Source: Erysipelotrichaceae bacterium (GTDB taxonomy: Bacteria; Bacillota_I; Bacilli_A; Erysipelotrichales; Erysipelotrichaceae). Taken from it: a stretch of DNA of 64,000 nucleotides. The DNA lies in NCBI GenBank assembly GCA_017432005.1, contig JAFRKA010000016.1, forward strand, positions 81,380 through 145,379. The letters are read 5' to 3'. The notes beneath the pieces were generated by a model. The model was not told the origin of the DNA and ran no database searches. It worked only from the letters and a program-made list of their open reading frames with translations. The position numbers and the translations under genes are program-made. Of the stretch, positions 8,916 through 17,446 are shown one piece after another (position 1 is the stretch's first letter; each line of letters opens with the position of its first letter).

Positions 8916-9890
8916 ATGAGTAATAAAGTATTTAAAACCGTTCTGCTGCTGGCTTTGCCGGCAAGCGGCAAATCTGAAGTGCGTCACTTCATGGCCAATA
9001 TCGAACCGAAGCGACTGGAAGAAGAATTCCACATCGGTGATAATCTGCAGCTTGATGACTATCCTTATGTCTATTTCATGCGCTGCATCGATGATGAGAT
9101 GGTGAAGCTCGGCAAAGATCCGATCTTCTATCCCGGTCAGAATCCGTTCTATGACAGCCGTGACTGGGGAACACTGTGTCAGCTGCTCAATGAAGATTAT
9201 CACGACCTGCTCAACCGCAAGAGAGTAATAGTTGATTCGGCCGCGATCTGGCTGTTCGACCGCATCGATGCGGCAGCCGGTATCGCAGGATTAAAACCAC
9301 GTCTGGCTGAGCTCGATCAGAAAACAAGATCCACGATCGCTGAAAAGCTCGAGAAAGAAGCCCGCAAGATCCTGAATGAAAAAGAAGCACAGATCCCGGA
9401 TTCCTTTGAAGGTAAGACGATCGTCATCGAATGTGCCAGAGGCGGACCGGACGGTTCAGATATGCCTTTGAGCGGGGAATACGGCTATCAGTATTCACTG
9501 GCGCAGTTTGCGCCTGATCTGCTGGAAGAAGCGGCGATCCTGTACATCTGGGTAACTCCGGAAGAATCCAGAAGGAAAAACAATGAGCGGGCTGATCCGG
9601 ATGATCCGGGTTCCAATCTCTTCCATGGCGTTCCAATGTCAGTGATGCTCGGAGACTATGGCTGTGACGACATGCAGTATCTGCATGAACACAGTGAAAA
9701 AGAAAATACTATCACCGTCATCAAAGACGGAAAGACGTACTATGTACCGATCGGTGTCTTCGATAACCGTGTCGACAAGACTTCCTTCCTAAGAGGAGAG
9801 CCTGAGACATGGGACAGCGCAAAGGTCGATGAAATGACCGTTGCTGTCAAAGAGGCTACCGATACGATGTGGACCAATTACCGCAGGTAA
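8916..9890 (+). CDS. P-loop ATPase/kinase-like protein of the phn-type operon
   Basis: I do not recognise this protein. It begins with a hydrophobic beta strand and a Walker A-like loop ALPASGKS (residues 13-20) with Ala in place of the first Gly. Later come VIVDSAAIWLFDRID, FEGKTIVIECARGG and IWVTPEESRRKNNERADPDD, reminiscent of the base-binding and Arg-rich lid parts of nucleoside/nucleotide kinases. There is no signal peptide or membrane helix. An AGGAG site precedes the ATG, and the gene sits nine bases after the second permease and before the operon terminator. By position it may phosphorylate or sense the imported compound; that is inference. Confidence 0.7.
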   Translation: MSNKVFKTVLLLALPASGKSEVRHFMANIEPKRLEEEFHIGDNLQLDDYPYVYFMRCIDDEMVKLGKDPIFYPGQNPFYDSRDWGTLCQLLNEDYHDLLNRKRVIVDSAAIWLFDRIDAAAGIAGLKPRLAELDQKTRSTIAEKLEKEARKILNEKEAQIPDSFEGKTIVIECARGGPDGSDMPLSGEYGYQYSLAQFAPDLLEEAAILYIWVTPEESRRKNNERADPDDPGSNLFHGVPMSVMLGDYGCDDMQYLHEHSEKENTITVIKDGKTYYVPIGVFDNRVDKTSFLRGEPETWDSAKVDEMTVAVKEATDTMWTNYRR

Positions 9891-9912
9891 CAGTCCGATA
9901 TCATAAATAATC

Positions 9913-9949
9913 AAAGGCCGGTGGATCAAAGGTTCGCCGGTCTTTCTTG
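9913..9949 (+). terminator. Terminator of the phn-type operon
   Basis: AAAGGCCGGTG pairs with CGCCGGTCTTT (two G-U pairs) over an 11-base loop; the right arm ends in TTTCTT. Confidence 0.75.
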
Positions 9950-9962
9950 AAAAGGAGAAAAG

Positions 9963-10385
9963 ATGTTAAAAGTTCTGTCGTTCATGCTGATAGTAGCAGC
10001 CAGCGCGATGTATCAGGTCGCTTCCGAAAGGACAGCGCCGGACATGAATCCCTTTGCCGGGATCGTCATTATTTATATCACGGGTCTATTGACGTCGCTG
10101 ATCGTTTTCTTTCTTTCTGCCAGAGGCGTACCGCTCTTTGAAGAGATGAAGAAGGCAAATATCTTTTCTGTCGTCCTTGGTGTCGTTGTCTGCATGGTCG
10201 ATCTTGGTTATATCATGGCCTATCGCAGCGGTTTCAATGTCGGCACATTGAGTCCGCTCTCATCAGTCGCTTTGATGGTCGTCATGGCGCTGATCGCGGT
10301 GATCTTCTACAAAGAGAGGATGCCAATCCGCAGTATCGTCGGTCTGACGATCGCTGCGATCGGTGTGCTGATGACTATACAGTAA
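9963..10385 (+). CDS. EamA-type small drug/metabolite transporter, single-domain (140 aa)
   Basis: Membrane protein with four hydrophobic segments and the half-size length of single EamA domains. The end KERMPIRSIVGLTIAAIGVLM is the usual last helix of the drug/metabolite transporter superfamily. Such half-transporters work as dimers. The start follows AAAAGGAG, and a hairpin terminator closes the single-gene unit. The substrate cannot be inferred. Confidence 0.8.
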   Translation: MLKVLSFMLIVAASAMYQVASERTAPDMNPFAGIVIIYITGLLTSLIVFFLSARGVPLFEEMKKANIFSVVLGVVVCMVDLGYIMAYRSGFNVGTLSPLSSVALMVVMALIAVIFYKERMPIRSIVGLTIAAIGVLMTIQ

Positions 10386-10404
10386 GATGATGATCTGCTT
10401 ACAG

Positions 10405-10432
10405 GCTCTGTCGGAAAAGGCAGAGCTTTTGT
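10405..10432 (+). terminator. Terminator after the EamA gene
   Basis: GCTCTGTC pairs with GGCAGAGC over six bases and is followed by TTTTG. The next gene's -10 box starts three bases later. Confidence 0.78.
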
Positions 10433-10447
10433 TATATCATAGAGTAA

Positions 10448-11533
10448 ATGGGAGTCAAATTTACTGAAGTATCGATCGAGATAGTTGCTACGGTCATGAT
10501 GTTCATGATGGTCTTTCTGATGCCGCTTGTCGATCATCTGATCTGTTCAAAACTGGGACTGAATCTTCGGGACGGTGTCAGCAAGAATCCGAAAGCCGAT
10601 GATCTTCTGCATCTGCGCAAGAGGATCCTCATCCTGATCTTCATTGTCTATCTGACACTGCTGGCTTATGTGGCCTTCTTCTCCAGATCGGCGGCAGATG
10701 ACTATCTTCTGCATATCTCTTTCTATGAAGATCTCAACAATTCCGTAAAGATCGACTACGGTATCCTTGAACTGATAAAAATGTTCTTTACGGAAGGACC
10801 TGCTTCCGCACTTAGCCATGTGAAGATCGTAAACATGGACGATCTGATGCAGGTATATCTCAATATCGTCATGTTCGTACCGATGGGCTATCTGCTTCCT
10901 TATGTCTTCGACTGGTATCGTCGAAGCCATATCACCCTGAAAGTGACGGTAACCTGCTTCGTAGTCTCTTTACTGATTGAAAACATTCAGCTAATCACGA
11001 AGCTGGGTTTTTACGACTGTGACGATATCATCTCCAATACGCTGGGCGGTATCATAGGACAGTACTTCTATATTGCGTTTGCCTATGTGCTGGTCCATCC
11101 GGATTTCCGTAAGGAACTGCGCAGCAATATCTTATGGCGCTTAAGATCGATAAAAACTGCCTTTCATCCGTTCTACTCCAAACTTCATGTTTCAAGAGTG
11201 ACGGTCTATGCCCAGGACAGGGATGAAGTCCTGGATTTCTATAAGAAGAAACTGGGTCTGCGTCTGAAGAAAGAGATCGATCTGAGTGAAGACGAGACAG
11301 ACCTCTTATTTGATTTCGGAAAGAATCAGGTCGAAGTCCACTGCTCACCGGCCTATAAGGATCTGCCTTTGCAGAACATCGTCTTTGCCTGCAATAACTC
11401 TGAGTATCTGAAAAAGAATCTGGAAAAATACGGCATCAGCTGCAGTGAATATGAAGCCGATCAGTATACCGGTCTGAGGAAATTCACTTTCATGGGACCG
11501 GATGAAGTCTATTTTACGATCATCGAAGAATAG
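10448..11533 (+). CDS. VanZ-like membrane protein fused to a VOC (glyoxalase-like) domain
   Basis: Residues 10-215 form a VanZ-type domain with about five membrane segments and the conserved core VYLNIVMFVPMGYLLP (136-151) and ENIQLITKLGF..DDIISNTLGG (178-201). Residues 246-361 form a cytoplasmic vicinal-oxygen-chelate domain: VTVYAQDRDEVLDFYKKKLG, then a central FDFGKNQVEVHC and the closing DEVYFTIIEE. VanZ proteins are linked to teicoplanin resistance; VOC domains bind metals or small molecules. The start has no SD sequence. A -10-like TATCAT (10435-10440) ends seven bases before the ATG, so the mRNA may be leaderless. Confidence 0.82.
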   Translation: MGVKFTEVSIEIVATVMMFMMVFLMPLVDHLICSKLGLNLRDGVSKNPKADDLLHLRKRILILIFIVYLTLLAYVAFFSRSAADDYLLHISFYEDLNNSVKIDYGILELIKMFFTEGPASALSHVKIVNMDDLMQVYLNIVMFVPMGYLLPYVFDWYRRSHITLKVTVTCFVVSLLIENIQLITKLGFYDCDDIISNTLGGIIGQYFYIAFAYVLVHPDFRKELRSNILWRLRSIKTAFHPFYSKLHVSRVTVYAQDRDEVLDFYKKKLGLRLKKEIDLSEDETDLLFDFGKNQVEVHCSPAYKDLPLQNIVFACNNSEYLKKNLEKYGISCSEYEADQYTGLRKFTFMGPDEVYFTIIEE

Positions 11534-11546
11534 AGAGGGAAACGAT

Positions 11547-12692
11547 ATGAACTTGCTGATACACGACCTTGATGAGACAGGTTTCAACAAGATAGCCGGC
11601 CAGTATAAAGACTGGACCATCATTTCCGACCACGGCACGATCAGACCCTGTGTCGGCTGTTTCAGCTGCTGGAACAGTAACCCCGGACAGTGTGTTATGA
11701 AAGACGGTTATGAGAATATGGGCTATCTGATCCATCACGCTGATGAAGTAGTCGTCATATCCCGCTATACCTATGGCGGTTTCTCTTCTTTCGTCAAGAA
11801 TGTCTTTGACCGCTCTTTAGGTTATGTGCTTCCGCACTTTGAGATCGTCAACGGTGAATCACATCATAAGAAACGTTATGACGAAGACAAATCATACAAT
11901 TTCATCTTCTATGGCAAAGATCTGAGCGAAGAAGATAAGGAAAGTGCCCGTCGCTATGTAACGGCAGTTGCCACCAATATGCGTACCCATGTCAGCAATA
12001 TCATCTTCACCGAAGCTGCAGAAGATATAAATATAAAGACCAAGGATACATTCTGTGATTCCGGCAAGACCGTGCTGTTCAATGCCAGTATGCGAAATGT
12101 CAAAGGCAATTCCGCAATCCTGGCCAGACAGCTGCAGAAACAGCTCAATGGTGATGTACCGATAATCGATCTGTCGGGATACCTCAACAGGATGGATGAG
12201 CTGATGAAAGAATTTGAAGATGTCGAGACCATCGTCTTATGTACACCTTTATACGTCGACGGACTGCCATCTCAGCTGATCAGATTCATGGAAAAATACG
12301 AAAGAGAATATACAGGCGGACGCAAGAAGATCTACGTGCTGGCCAATATGGGACTGTTTGAAAGTCGGCAGCTGGTAAATCTTATGTCTGCGGTCAGACA
12401 GTGGAGCGATAAGATGCGTTTTGAATACAACGGAGGCCTGGCTGTCAGTGCCGGCGAGATGATCGGTCCATTGACGGAGGCGATGCCTTTCGGCAAATGG
12501 GTGACCAAAGAAGTCGCTGAAGGCACGAACAGACTGGCAGGAGCGATTAACAGATCTGAGAAGATCGAAGACATATACACGGATGCCTATCGCTTCCCGC
12601 GCTGGCTTTACATCGCGATCGCCAACAGCGGCTGGAAGAGGATGGCCAAGGCTGCCGGTATCGATCCGAAGGAGCTGTTCAGAAGACTGTAG
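11547..12692 (+). CDS. Flavodoxin-fold NAD(P)H-dependent oxidoreductase with two flavin-type domains
   Basis: The first half resembles NADPH-dependent FMN reductases with the motif CVGCFSCW near residue 31 and YTYGGFSSFVKNVFDRS. From about residue 185 a second flavodoxin-like region appears (GNSAILARQLQKQL, VLCTPLYVDGLPSQLIRFME). I chose ATG 11547 because GAGAGGGA precedes it; an upstream in-frame start at 11502 lies inside the previous gene. The next gene begins one base after the stop codon. Electron donor and substrate are unknown. Confidence 0.8.
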   Translation: MNLLIHDLDETGFNKIAGQYKDWTIISDHGTIRPCVGCFSCWNSNPGQCVMKDGYENMGYLIHHADEVVVISRYTYGGFSSFVKNVFDRSLGYVLPHFEIVNGESHHKKRYDEDKSYNFIFYGKDLSEEDKESARRYVTAVATNMRTHVSNIIFTEAAEDINIKTKDTFCDSGKTVLFNASMRNVKGNSAILARQLQKQLNGDVPIIDLSGYLNRMDELMKEFEDVETIVLCTPLYVDGLPSQLIRFMEKYEREYTGGRKKIYVLANMGLFESRQLVNLMSAVRQWSDKMRFEYNGGLAVSAGEMIGPLTEAMPFGKWVTKEVAEGTNRLAGAINRSEKIEDIYTDAYRFPRWLYIAIANSGWKRMAKAAGIDPKELFRRL

Positions 12693-13232
12693 ATGGAAGA
12701 TATTAAAGTATGTGACAGAACTTATAAGATCATAAGACTGCTGGGACATGGCAAGGGAGGCTATTCCTATCTTGCGCAGGCTGATGATCATTTTTACGTC
12801 CTGAAACAGATCCATCATGAACCGTGCGACTATTATTCCTTCGGCAACAAGATCGAAGCGGAAAGAAACGACTACGAACGTCTGAAGAAAGCCGGTATCA
12901 GGATACCGGAGCTGATCGCGATCGATATAAAGAAGGAGAGGATAGTCAAGGAATACATCGAAGGAGAAACAGTCTTTGAACTGCTCAGAAAAGGGATATC
13001 AGTTGAATCTTATCTTGAGCAGTTAAAAGAAATGACTGATAAAGCTAAAGCCGCAGGACTCAATATCGATTACTTCCCTACCAACTTCATAGTAAACAAC
13101 GATACATTATGGTATATCGATTATGAGTGCAATGACTATATGGAAGAATGGGATCTGGAACACTGGGGGATCAAATATTGGTCAGATACTGAAGAATTCA
13201 GGAAATATCTGAAGGAGAATGGATATGCTTAG
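12693..13232 (+). CDS. Protein-kinase-fold protein (179 aa)
   Basis: A minimal kinase-like fold. A glycine-rich loop GHGKGGYSYL lies at residues 16-25, followed by the ATP-binding lysine in FYVLKQI, IVKEYIEGETVFELL as hinge, DYFPTNFIV in the catalytic-loop position and LWYIDYECN in the DFG position. The classic HRD is not kept, so catalysis is uncertain; RIO/aminoglycoside-kinase relatives are the closest type. It starts immediately after the flavoprotein stop and its own stop overlaps the next gene, so it belongs to one coupled operon. Confidence 0.65.
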   Translation: MEDIKVCDRTYKIIRLLGHGKGGYSYLAQADDHFYVLKQIHHEPCDYYSFGNKIEAERNDYERLKKAGIRIPELIAIDIKKERIVKEYIEGETVFELLRKGISVESYLEQLKEMTDKAKAAGLNIDYFPTNFIVNNDTLWYIDYECNDYMEEWDLEHWGIKYWSDTEEFRKYLKENGYA

Positions 13233-13728
13233 ACTGAGACCGTATAAAGCCTGTGATGCGAAGACGATCGTGACCTGGGTGGGTGATGAAGTGTCATTCC
13301 GTAAATGGTGTGCCGACCGTTATGATCATTATCCGATCAGTGCTGAAGACATGAATGAACATTATAATGCGGTGGCATATGATGATAACTTCTATCAGTT
13401 CACAGCTTTTGATGAAAGCGGAATCGTTGGTCATCTGATCATGCGCTTTACGGATGAAGAAAAGAAGATCCTGCGTTTTGGTTTTGTCATCGTTGATCCG
13501 AAGAAACGCGGGCAAGGCTATGGAAAAAAGATGCTGGAACTGGCGATAAAATATGCTTTTGAAATATTGAAAACAGAAAAGATCACTCTGGCAGCTTTTG
13601 ACAATAATCCGGAAGCGATAAGGTGTTACAAAGCGGTCGGTTTTAAAGAAATCATACCTGAAGAAGAAAGGCCTTTCTGTGTCTTTGATGAACAGTGGCA
13701 AAGGGTCGAGATGGAAATGACGCAATGA
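13225..13728 (+). CDS. GNAT family N-acetyltransferase
   Basis: A single GNAT domain that should transfer an acetyl group from acetyl-CoA. The acetyl-CoA loop reads RGQGYGKKM, with LRFGFVIVDPKKRG before it and NPEAIRCYKAVGF after. The ATG at 13225 is preferred because GGAG lies seven bases upstream; an ATG six bases earlier is too close. It overlaps the kinase-like gene and is followed by a double GNAT gene that overlaps its stop codon by four bases. Confidence 0.85.
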   Translation: MLRLRPYKACDAKTIVTWVGDEVSFRKWCADRYDHYPISAEDMNEHYNAVAYDDNFYQFTAFDESGIVGHLIMRFTDEEKKILRFGFVIVDPKKRGQGYGKKMLELAIKYAFEILKTEKITLAAFDNNPEAIRCYKAVGFKEIIPEEERPFCVFDEQWQRVEMEMTQ

Positions 13729-14639
13729 AGATAAGACAATTCAGAAAAGATGAAACAGAACTGCTGAAGGACTTCCTGTATGAAGCCATTTTTATTCCGG
13801 AGGGGACGGAAACACCGGATCGTACGATCATCGAAAGACCTGAACTGTCTCTTTATTATGAGGATTTCGGAAACCGAAAAGATGATCACTGTCTCATTGC
13901 TGAAGAAGACGATAAAGTGATCGGCGCTGTCTGGTCCAGGATCATGAACGATTACGGGCATGTTGATGATAAGACACCATCATTAGCTATCTCACTGTAT
14001 AAAGAATACCGGAACAGAGGTATAGGTACGAAACTGTTGAAGGAGATGTTGAAAGAACTGAGGAAAAGAGGATATTCAAAAGTATCTCTGGCTGTACAGA
14101 AAGATAACTATGCTTTAAAGATGTATAAAGATCTCGGTTTCAAGATCATAAACGAAAATGAACAGGAGTATATCATGATTAGTGATTTAGATAAGAACTT
14201 AACGGTCAAAGAACTTGATCCTTCATGTATCAGTGACATAAAACCTTTATTTCGCAGTGTCTTCTGTGATCCTCCCTGGAGTGAAGACTGGAGCGATGAC
14301 AGACAGCTAGATGAATATCTGAAAGACCTTGTAGAAGTACGAAGTCCCATCGTTCTGGGATTATATGAAGATAATGAACTGATCGGCTTCTCGATCGGCA
14401 AGATCAAACACTGGTGTGGAGGAGCAGAATACTTTATTGAAGAACTGTGTATCGATCCCGATCATCAGAACAAAGGTTATGGAAGAAGATTCTTTTCACT
14501 GATCGAAGATAAACTTAAAGAAAAAGACATCCATCAGATCTATCTGATGACGGACAGAGATAAACCGGCATACGGATTCTATAAGAAGATCGGCTTCAGA
14601 GAACTGCCTGAACTGACTTCATTTTTCAAAGAGTTCTGA
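13725..14639 (+). CDS. Tandem GNAT acetyltransferase (two domains)
   Basis: Two complete GNAT domains in one chain of 304 residues. Domain one (1-150) contains YRNRGIGTKLLKEMLKEL and NYALKMYKDLGF. Domain two (about 155-304) contains CIDPDHQNKGYGRRFFSL and KPAYGFYKKIGFREL. The start ATG overlaps the previous TGA. Inside the gene, at 14175, an in-frame ATG exactly at the domain boundary has AGGAG six bases upstream, so the second domain may also be made alone. The end overlaps the convergent HipA-like gene by 14 bases. Confidence 0.83.
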   Translation: MKIRQFRKDETELLKDFLYEAIFIPEGTETPDRTIIERPELSLYYEDFGNRKDDHCLIAEEDDKVIGAVWSRIMNDYGHVDDKTPSLAISLYKEYRNRGIGTKLLKEMLKELRKRGYSKVSLAVQKDNYALKMYKDLGFKIINENEQEYIMISDLDKNLTVKELDPSCISDIKPLFRSVFCDPPWSEDWSDDRQLDEYLKDLVEVRSPIVLGLYEDNELIGFSIGKIKHWCGGAEYFIEELCIDPDHQNKGYGRRFFSLIEDKLKEKDIHQIYLMTDRDKPAYGFYKKIGFRELPELTSFFKEF

Positions 14640-15936
14640 AACAATTACTGATATACTCATACCTGTTTATAATGAAAGTTTCTATTTTCTTTTCATCTTT
14701 TTTGATTGGTGTTTCTGCAAAACATTTTCTGATCATTTCTCTGCTGATGACAGGCAGGTTCATTTCCTTATAATATTTCGCTGCTGTTTCATTGTTTTTG
14801 ACGAAATTCAGATATACTTTAATGAATCCGTCCTTGCGGCAATCAGGATCAAGAACTTTATCTACACTCAGCAAAGCCAGGTTATTGTCAAAATTGGGTG
14901 CAAGAGAAACGATCTTGCCATTATTTCTGTCTCTTAAAAGTCCACAATTTTCATTGTGTCTATCAACGTTTTTGATGATTGCATCAAACCAGATAAGCAA
15001 CAGATACTGTTTTGCGATCCCGGCTGATAATCCGTTCAGGACGAAAAAGACATGATCAAAATTATCGTTGTCACCGGCGATTCCTTCTAAGGGTTCAAAG
15101 TTCAGTTTTGCTGCAAAGTTTTCTGTTCTAATCACTCCGTCATCCATTTCATATACAGCAGAGGGAATACCTGTCAGGGCAGCCAGTTTTGAACAGAACA
15201 GTTCAGAAAAAAGCTCATCTTCATTTCCTTTTTTGTAAAGATACCATTTTCCGTTTCTGATCTTCCATGATTTTTCATATGATCCAGGTGTAGTGAGGTG
15301 AGGAGTCAGTTTCGGTTTCTTATAAATATATGAGATGTCTCCGTTCAACGCCGTTTCCGAATAACAGTCACTGTCAAAACGGATATCTTTGTATTTCAGT
15401 TTTGAACCTTTTGCTTTAAACCAGTAATTATCTGTTATACATGCACCATGGCTGTATAAGGAGATGATCGCTTCATTGTTTTCGGATATTCCGAGGACCT
15501 TTTTAAGGATTCTGGAATTTCTTCTGGTCTGATCGATTGCTCTTGAAGCAAGAAAGCTTTCCAGATCGTGTGTCCTTTTTATGTAGAGAGGACAAAGCTG
15601 TTCGTCTACATATTTAGTTTCACCATTTTCAAATACAGCAACCACACGATCTTCCATCATCAGGTTTCCGGAAAAATTCTTCGCTCTTTCGGAAATATTA
15701 GGAAGATTCTTTTCTTTTTCTTCCAGTTTTTTTATTCTTTCTGTAATAAGACGACGTTTTCTGATTCCTTCTTCAATTTTCTTTATCCTGGTTTCGGAAA
15801 TGAATTCACTTTTCAGTTTGACCCCATCAAAATACTGAAGATAGTGATATTTACCATCTCCGATCCTTTTGACAGATATATATCCTTTAGGTAATTCCTC
15901 AAGTTTTTTCTTCAGTTCAATTATATTATCTTCCAT
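14626..15936 (-). CDS. Orphan HipA-like kinase with N-terminal extension
   Basis: The C-terminal half shows the HipA kinase pattern: TTPGSYEKSW (215-224), a catalytic NVDRHNEN with Asp325, and APNFDNN with Asp350 as metal ligand. The middle region, SRAIDQTRRNSRILKK and ACITDNYWFKAKGS, recurs in Bacillota HipA-like proteins. Residues 15-48 form a separate module (LPKGYISVKRIGDGKYHYLQ) followed by a coiled coil (about 50-78). HipA toxins usually need a HipB antitoxin gene next to them; none is present. The gene is clearly more AT-rich than its neighbours, which suggests transfer. The start has no SD sequence. Confidence 0.75.
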   Translation of the reverse strand: MEDNIIELKKKLEELPKGYISVKRIGDGKYHYLQYFDGVKLKSEFISETRIKKIEEGIRKRRLITERIKKLEEKEKNLPNISERAKNFSGNLMMEDRVVAVFENGETKYVDEQLCPLYIKRTHDLESFLASRAIDQTRRNSRILKKVLGISENNEAIISLYSHGACITDNYWFKAKGSKLKYKDIRFDSDCYSETALNGDISYIYKKPKLTPHLTTPGSYEKSWKIRNGKWYLYKKGNEDELFSELFCSKLAALTGIPSAVYEMDDGVIRTENFAAKLNFEPLEGIAGDNDNFDHVFFVLNGLSAGIAKQYLLLIWFDAIIKNVDRHNENCGLLRDRNNGKIVSLAPNFDNNLALLSVDKVLDPDCRKDGFIKVYLNFVKNNETAAKYYKEMNLPVISREMIRKCFAETPIKKDEKKIETFIINRYEYISNCFRTL

Positions 15937-15942
15937 AACTAT

Positions 15943-15979
15943 ATACTAACCTATTTTTTTAAATATGTTAACCTATTTT
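15943..15979 (-). promoter_or_regulatory. Promoter with two direct repeats before the HipA-like gene
   Basis: On the minus strand TTAACA (15971-15966), a 17-base spacer and TAGTAT (15948-15943) form a promoter whose start point would coincide with the ATG at 15936. The sequence AAAATAGGTTA occurs twice (15979-15969 and 15957-15947), exactly 22 bases apart, one copy over the -35 box and one touching the -10 box. That is the layout of an operator pair. Confidence 0.65.
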
Positions 15980-16082
15980 ATGAATTATGTATATGAAAAT
16001 CAATGATCAGTATTGATGTTTAAAGTGTAATTACTGAATAAAGAAAACAAACCCTGTTATACTTTAATCAGAGGTAATATTC

Positions 16083-16760
16083 ATGGATACAACTATAATC
16101 ATGCTTATAACAGCCGGCTTTATTCTGCAGGCTTTGTTCATCAAGGCTGAACATGAGGAAAAGTATCTAGCTGCTGATATCCTTAAAGGCAGTGCATCAC
16201 TGATGTTCGTCCTGATCGGATATCTGGCTACTCAGAGAGTCAACAATCCTTTCAACAGGACATTCTTCATCGGACTTCTGTTTGGAATGATCGGTGATAT
16301 CCTGCTTAACCTGCGTTTCGTCTTCAAGGAGCAGGGACAGAAGATCTTTCTGGCCGGCATCCTGGCTTTCCTGATCGGACACATCCTTTATCTTGTCGGA
16401 CTGATCCCGCAGGCTCAGCATGTCTGGATCTGGTACTGTATCATCATCGGTGCACTGGCTGCTGCAGCGTTATTGGCATATATCTTCAAAACGATGGAAG
16501 TCAAAAAGGCTTTCAAGATCTTCGGTGTCTTTTATCTTGGCGCCGTCTTTATCATGACGGCGATCGCTCTGGGGATCGCGATCTTCACGCCTTCAACAAG
16601 AGCAACGATCTATGCGATCGGTGCTGTACTGTTCACCGCTTCGGATGTCGTTTTGATCTTCAACACCTTCTCGGGTGTGACGAAATTCTCTTTACGTATA
16701 ACCAATCTTACTCTTTACTATATCGGTCAGATACTGATCGCTGTTTCACTGTTTTTCTGA
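16083..16760 (+). CDS. YhhN/TMEM86 family membrane protein (lysoplasmalogenase-like)
   Basis: Polytopic membrane protein with about eight hydrophobic segments over 225 residues. GLLFGMIGDILLNL and a C-terminal FTASDVVLIFNTF carry the conserved aspartates of YhhN proteins, whose animal relatives hydrolyse lysoplasmalogens. A related protein is encoded at 41722-42372. GAGGTAA precedes the ATG and TATACT lies farther upstream. Plasmalogen lipids occur in many anaerobic Bacillota, which makes the role plausible but unproven. Confidence 0.78.
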   Translation: MDTTIIMLITAGFILQALFIKAEHEEKYLAADILKGSASLMFVLIGYLATQRVNNPFNRTFFIGLLFGMIGDILLNLRFVFKEQGQKIFLAGILAFLIGHILYLVGLIPQAQHVWIWYCIIIGALAAAALLAYIFKTMEVKKAFKIFGVFYLGAVFIMTAIALGIAIFTPSTRATIYAIGAVLFTASDVVLIFNTFSGVTKFSLRITNLTLYYIGQILIAVSLFF

Positions 16761-16792
16761 AATAGTGTGACGTTTAACATAATTATTTACAG

Positions 16793-17320
16793 ATGAGTGG
16801 TATGAAAAGAACAACAAAAATCATTATCACCATTATGTGCTTACTGGCGATCGTTTCCGGCATATTTTTCTATGTGAACAGTCTGATCGTTAAAGAAGAT
16901 GAACCGGAGCTGGATAATTATCCTTATGTGCCGAACACTCCGGCTCCGCCTTTACATGACGGAGTATATGTCTCTGAGCACGGGACCATGACTTTCAACG
17001 GTGACGGAAGGAGTGTAATCCTTAATATAGATGAGGAGCTTGCAGAACTGACCGGTCTGCCTAGCGGAGAGACAGAAGCGACATATGTCTTCCTGACCGG
17101 TTATCTTCCTCCGCACGGGTATATCGATACACGCTATGATGTCGCTCATGAACTGGGCATCTATATCGACGACCAGGAATTTATCATCGATGTCGGTATC
17201 GCAGCAGCAGACGGTTCAACAGCCGGTATCGGACTTGATATGGTCACACCGGACAGGATCCCGCTGCTGTTCAGTGATGAATCAGGATTCTATGATATAA
17301 AGTTCATCAGAAATCAGTAG
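16793..17320 (+). CDS. Hypothetical membrane-anchored protein (175 aa)
   Basis: Not recognised. An N-terminal hydrophobic helix (ITIMCLLAIVSGIFFYV, about residues 12-28) anchors an extracellular part. That part has a Pro-rich linker (YVPNTPAPPLHDG), then YVSEHGTMTFNGDG, which looks like a beta-sandwich start found in small secreted proteins. There is no lipobox cysteine. It lies 32 bases after the YhhN gene on the same strand. A second ATG three codons later is equally possible. Confidence 0.6.
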   Translation: MSGMKRTTKIIITIMCLLAIVSGIFFYVNSLIVKEDEPELDNYPYVPNTPAPPLHDGVYVSEHGTMTFNGDGRSVILNIDEELAELTGLPSGETEATYVFLTGYLPPHGYIDTRYDVAHELGIYIDDQEFIIDVGIAAADGSTAGIGLDMVTPDRIPLLFSDESGFYDIKFIRNQ

Positions 17321-17350
17321 TATACAGCACTGATGCCTGTTACAGGAGGG

Positions 17351-17389
17351 ACATTTCTTCTGAATGAAGAATGTTTCTCATTTTTCACC
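17351..17389 (+). terminator. Possible terminator after the hypothetical membrane protein
   Basis: ACATTTCTTC pairs imperfectly with GAAGAATGT over a short loop and is followed by TTCTCATTTTT. The stem contains one bulge, so the call is weak. Confidence 0.4.
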
Positions 17390-17446
17390 TTGTGATATTC
17401 AGAATATTGAAAATATGAAGTTGTTATATCTGGTTTAAATAATAAA

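Noticed and set aside
17345..17438. SD-like AGGAGGG followed by a 24-codon frame starting at 17364
   Set aside because: The spacing (13 bases) is too long and the first part of the frame lies in a terminator-like hairpin.
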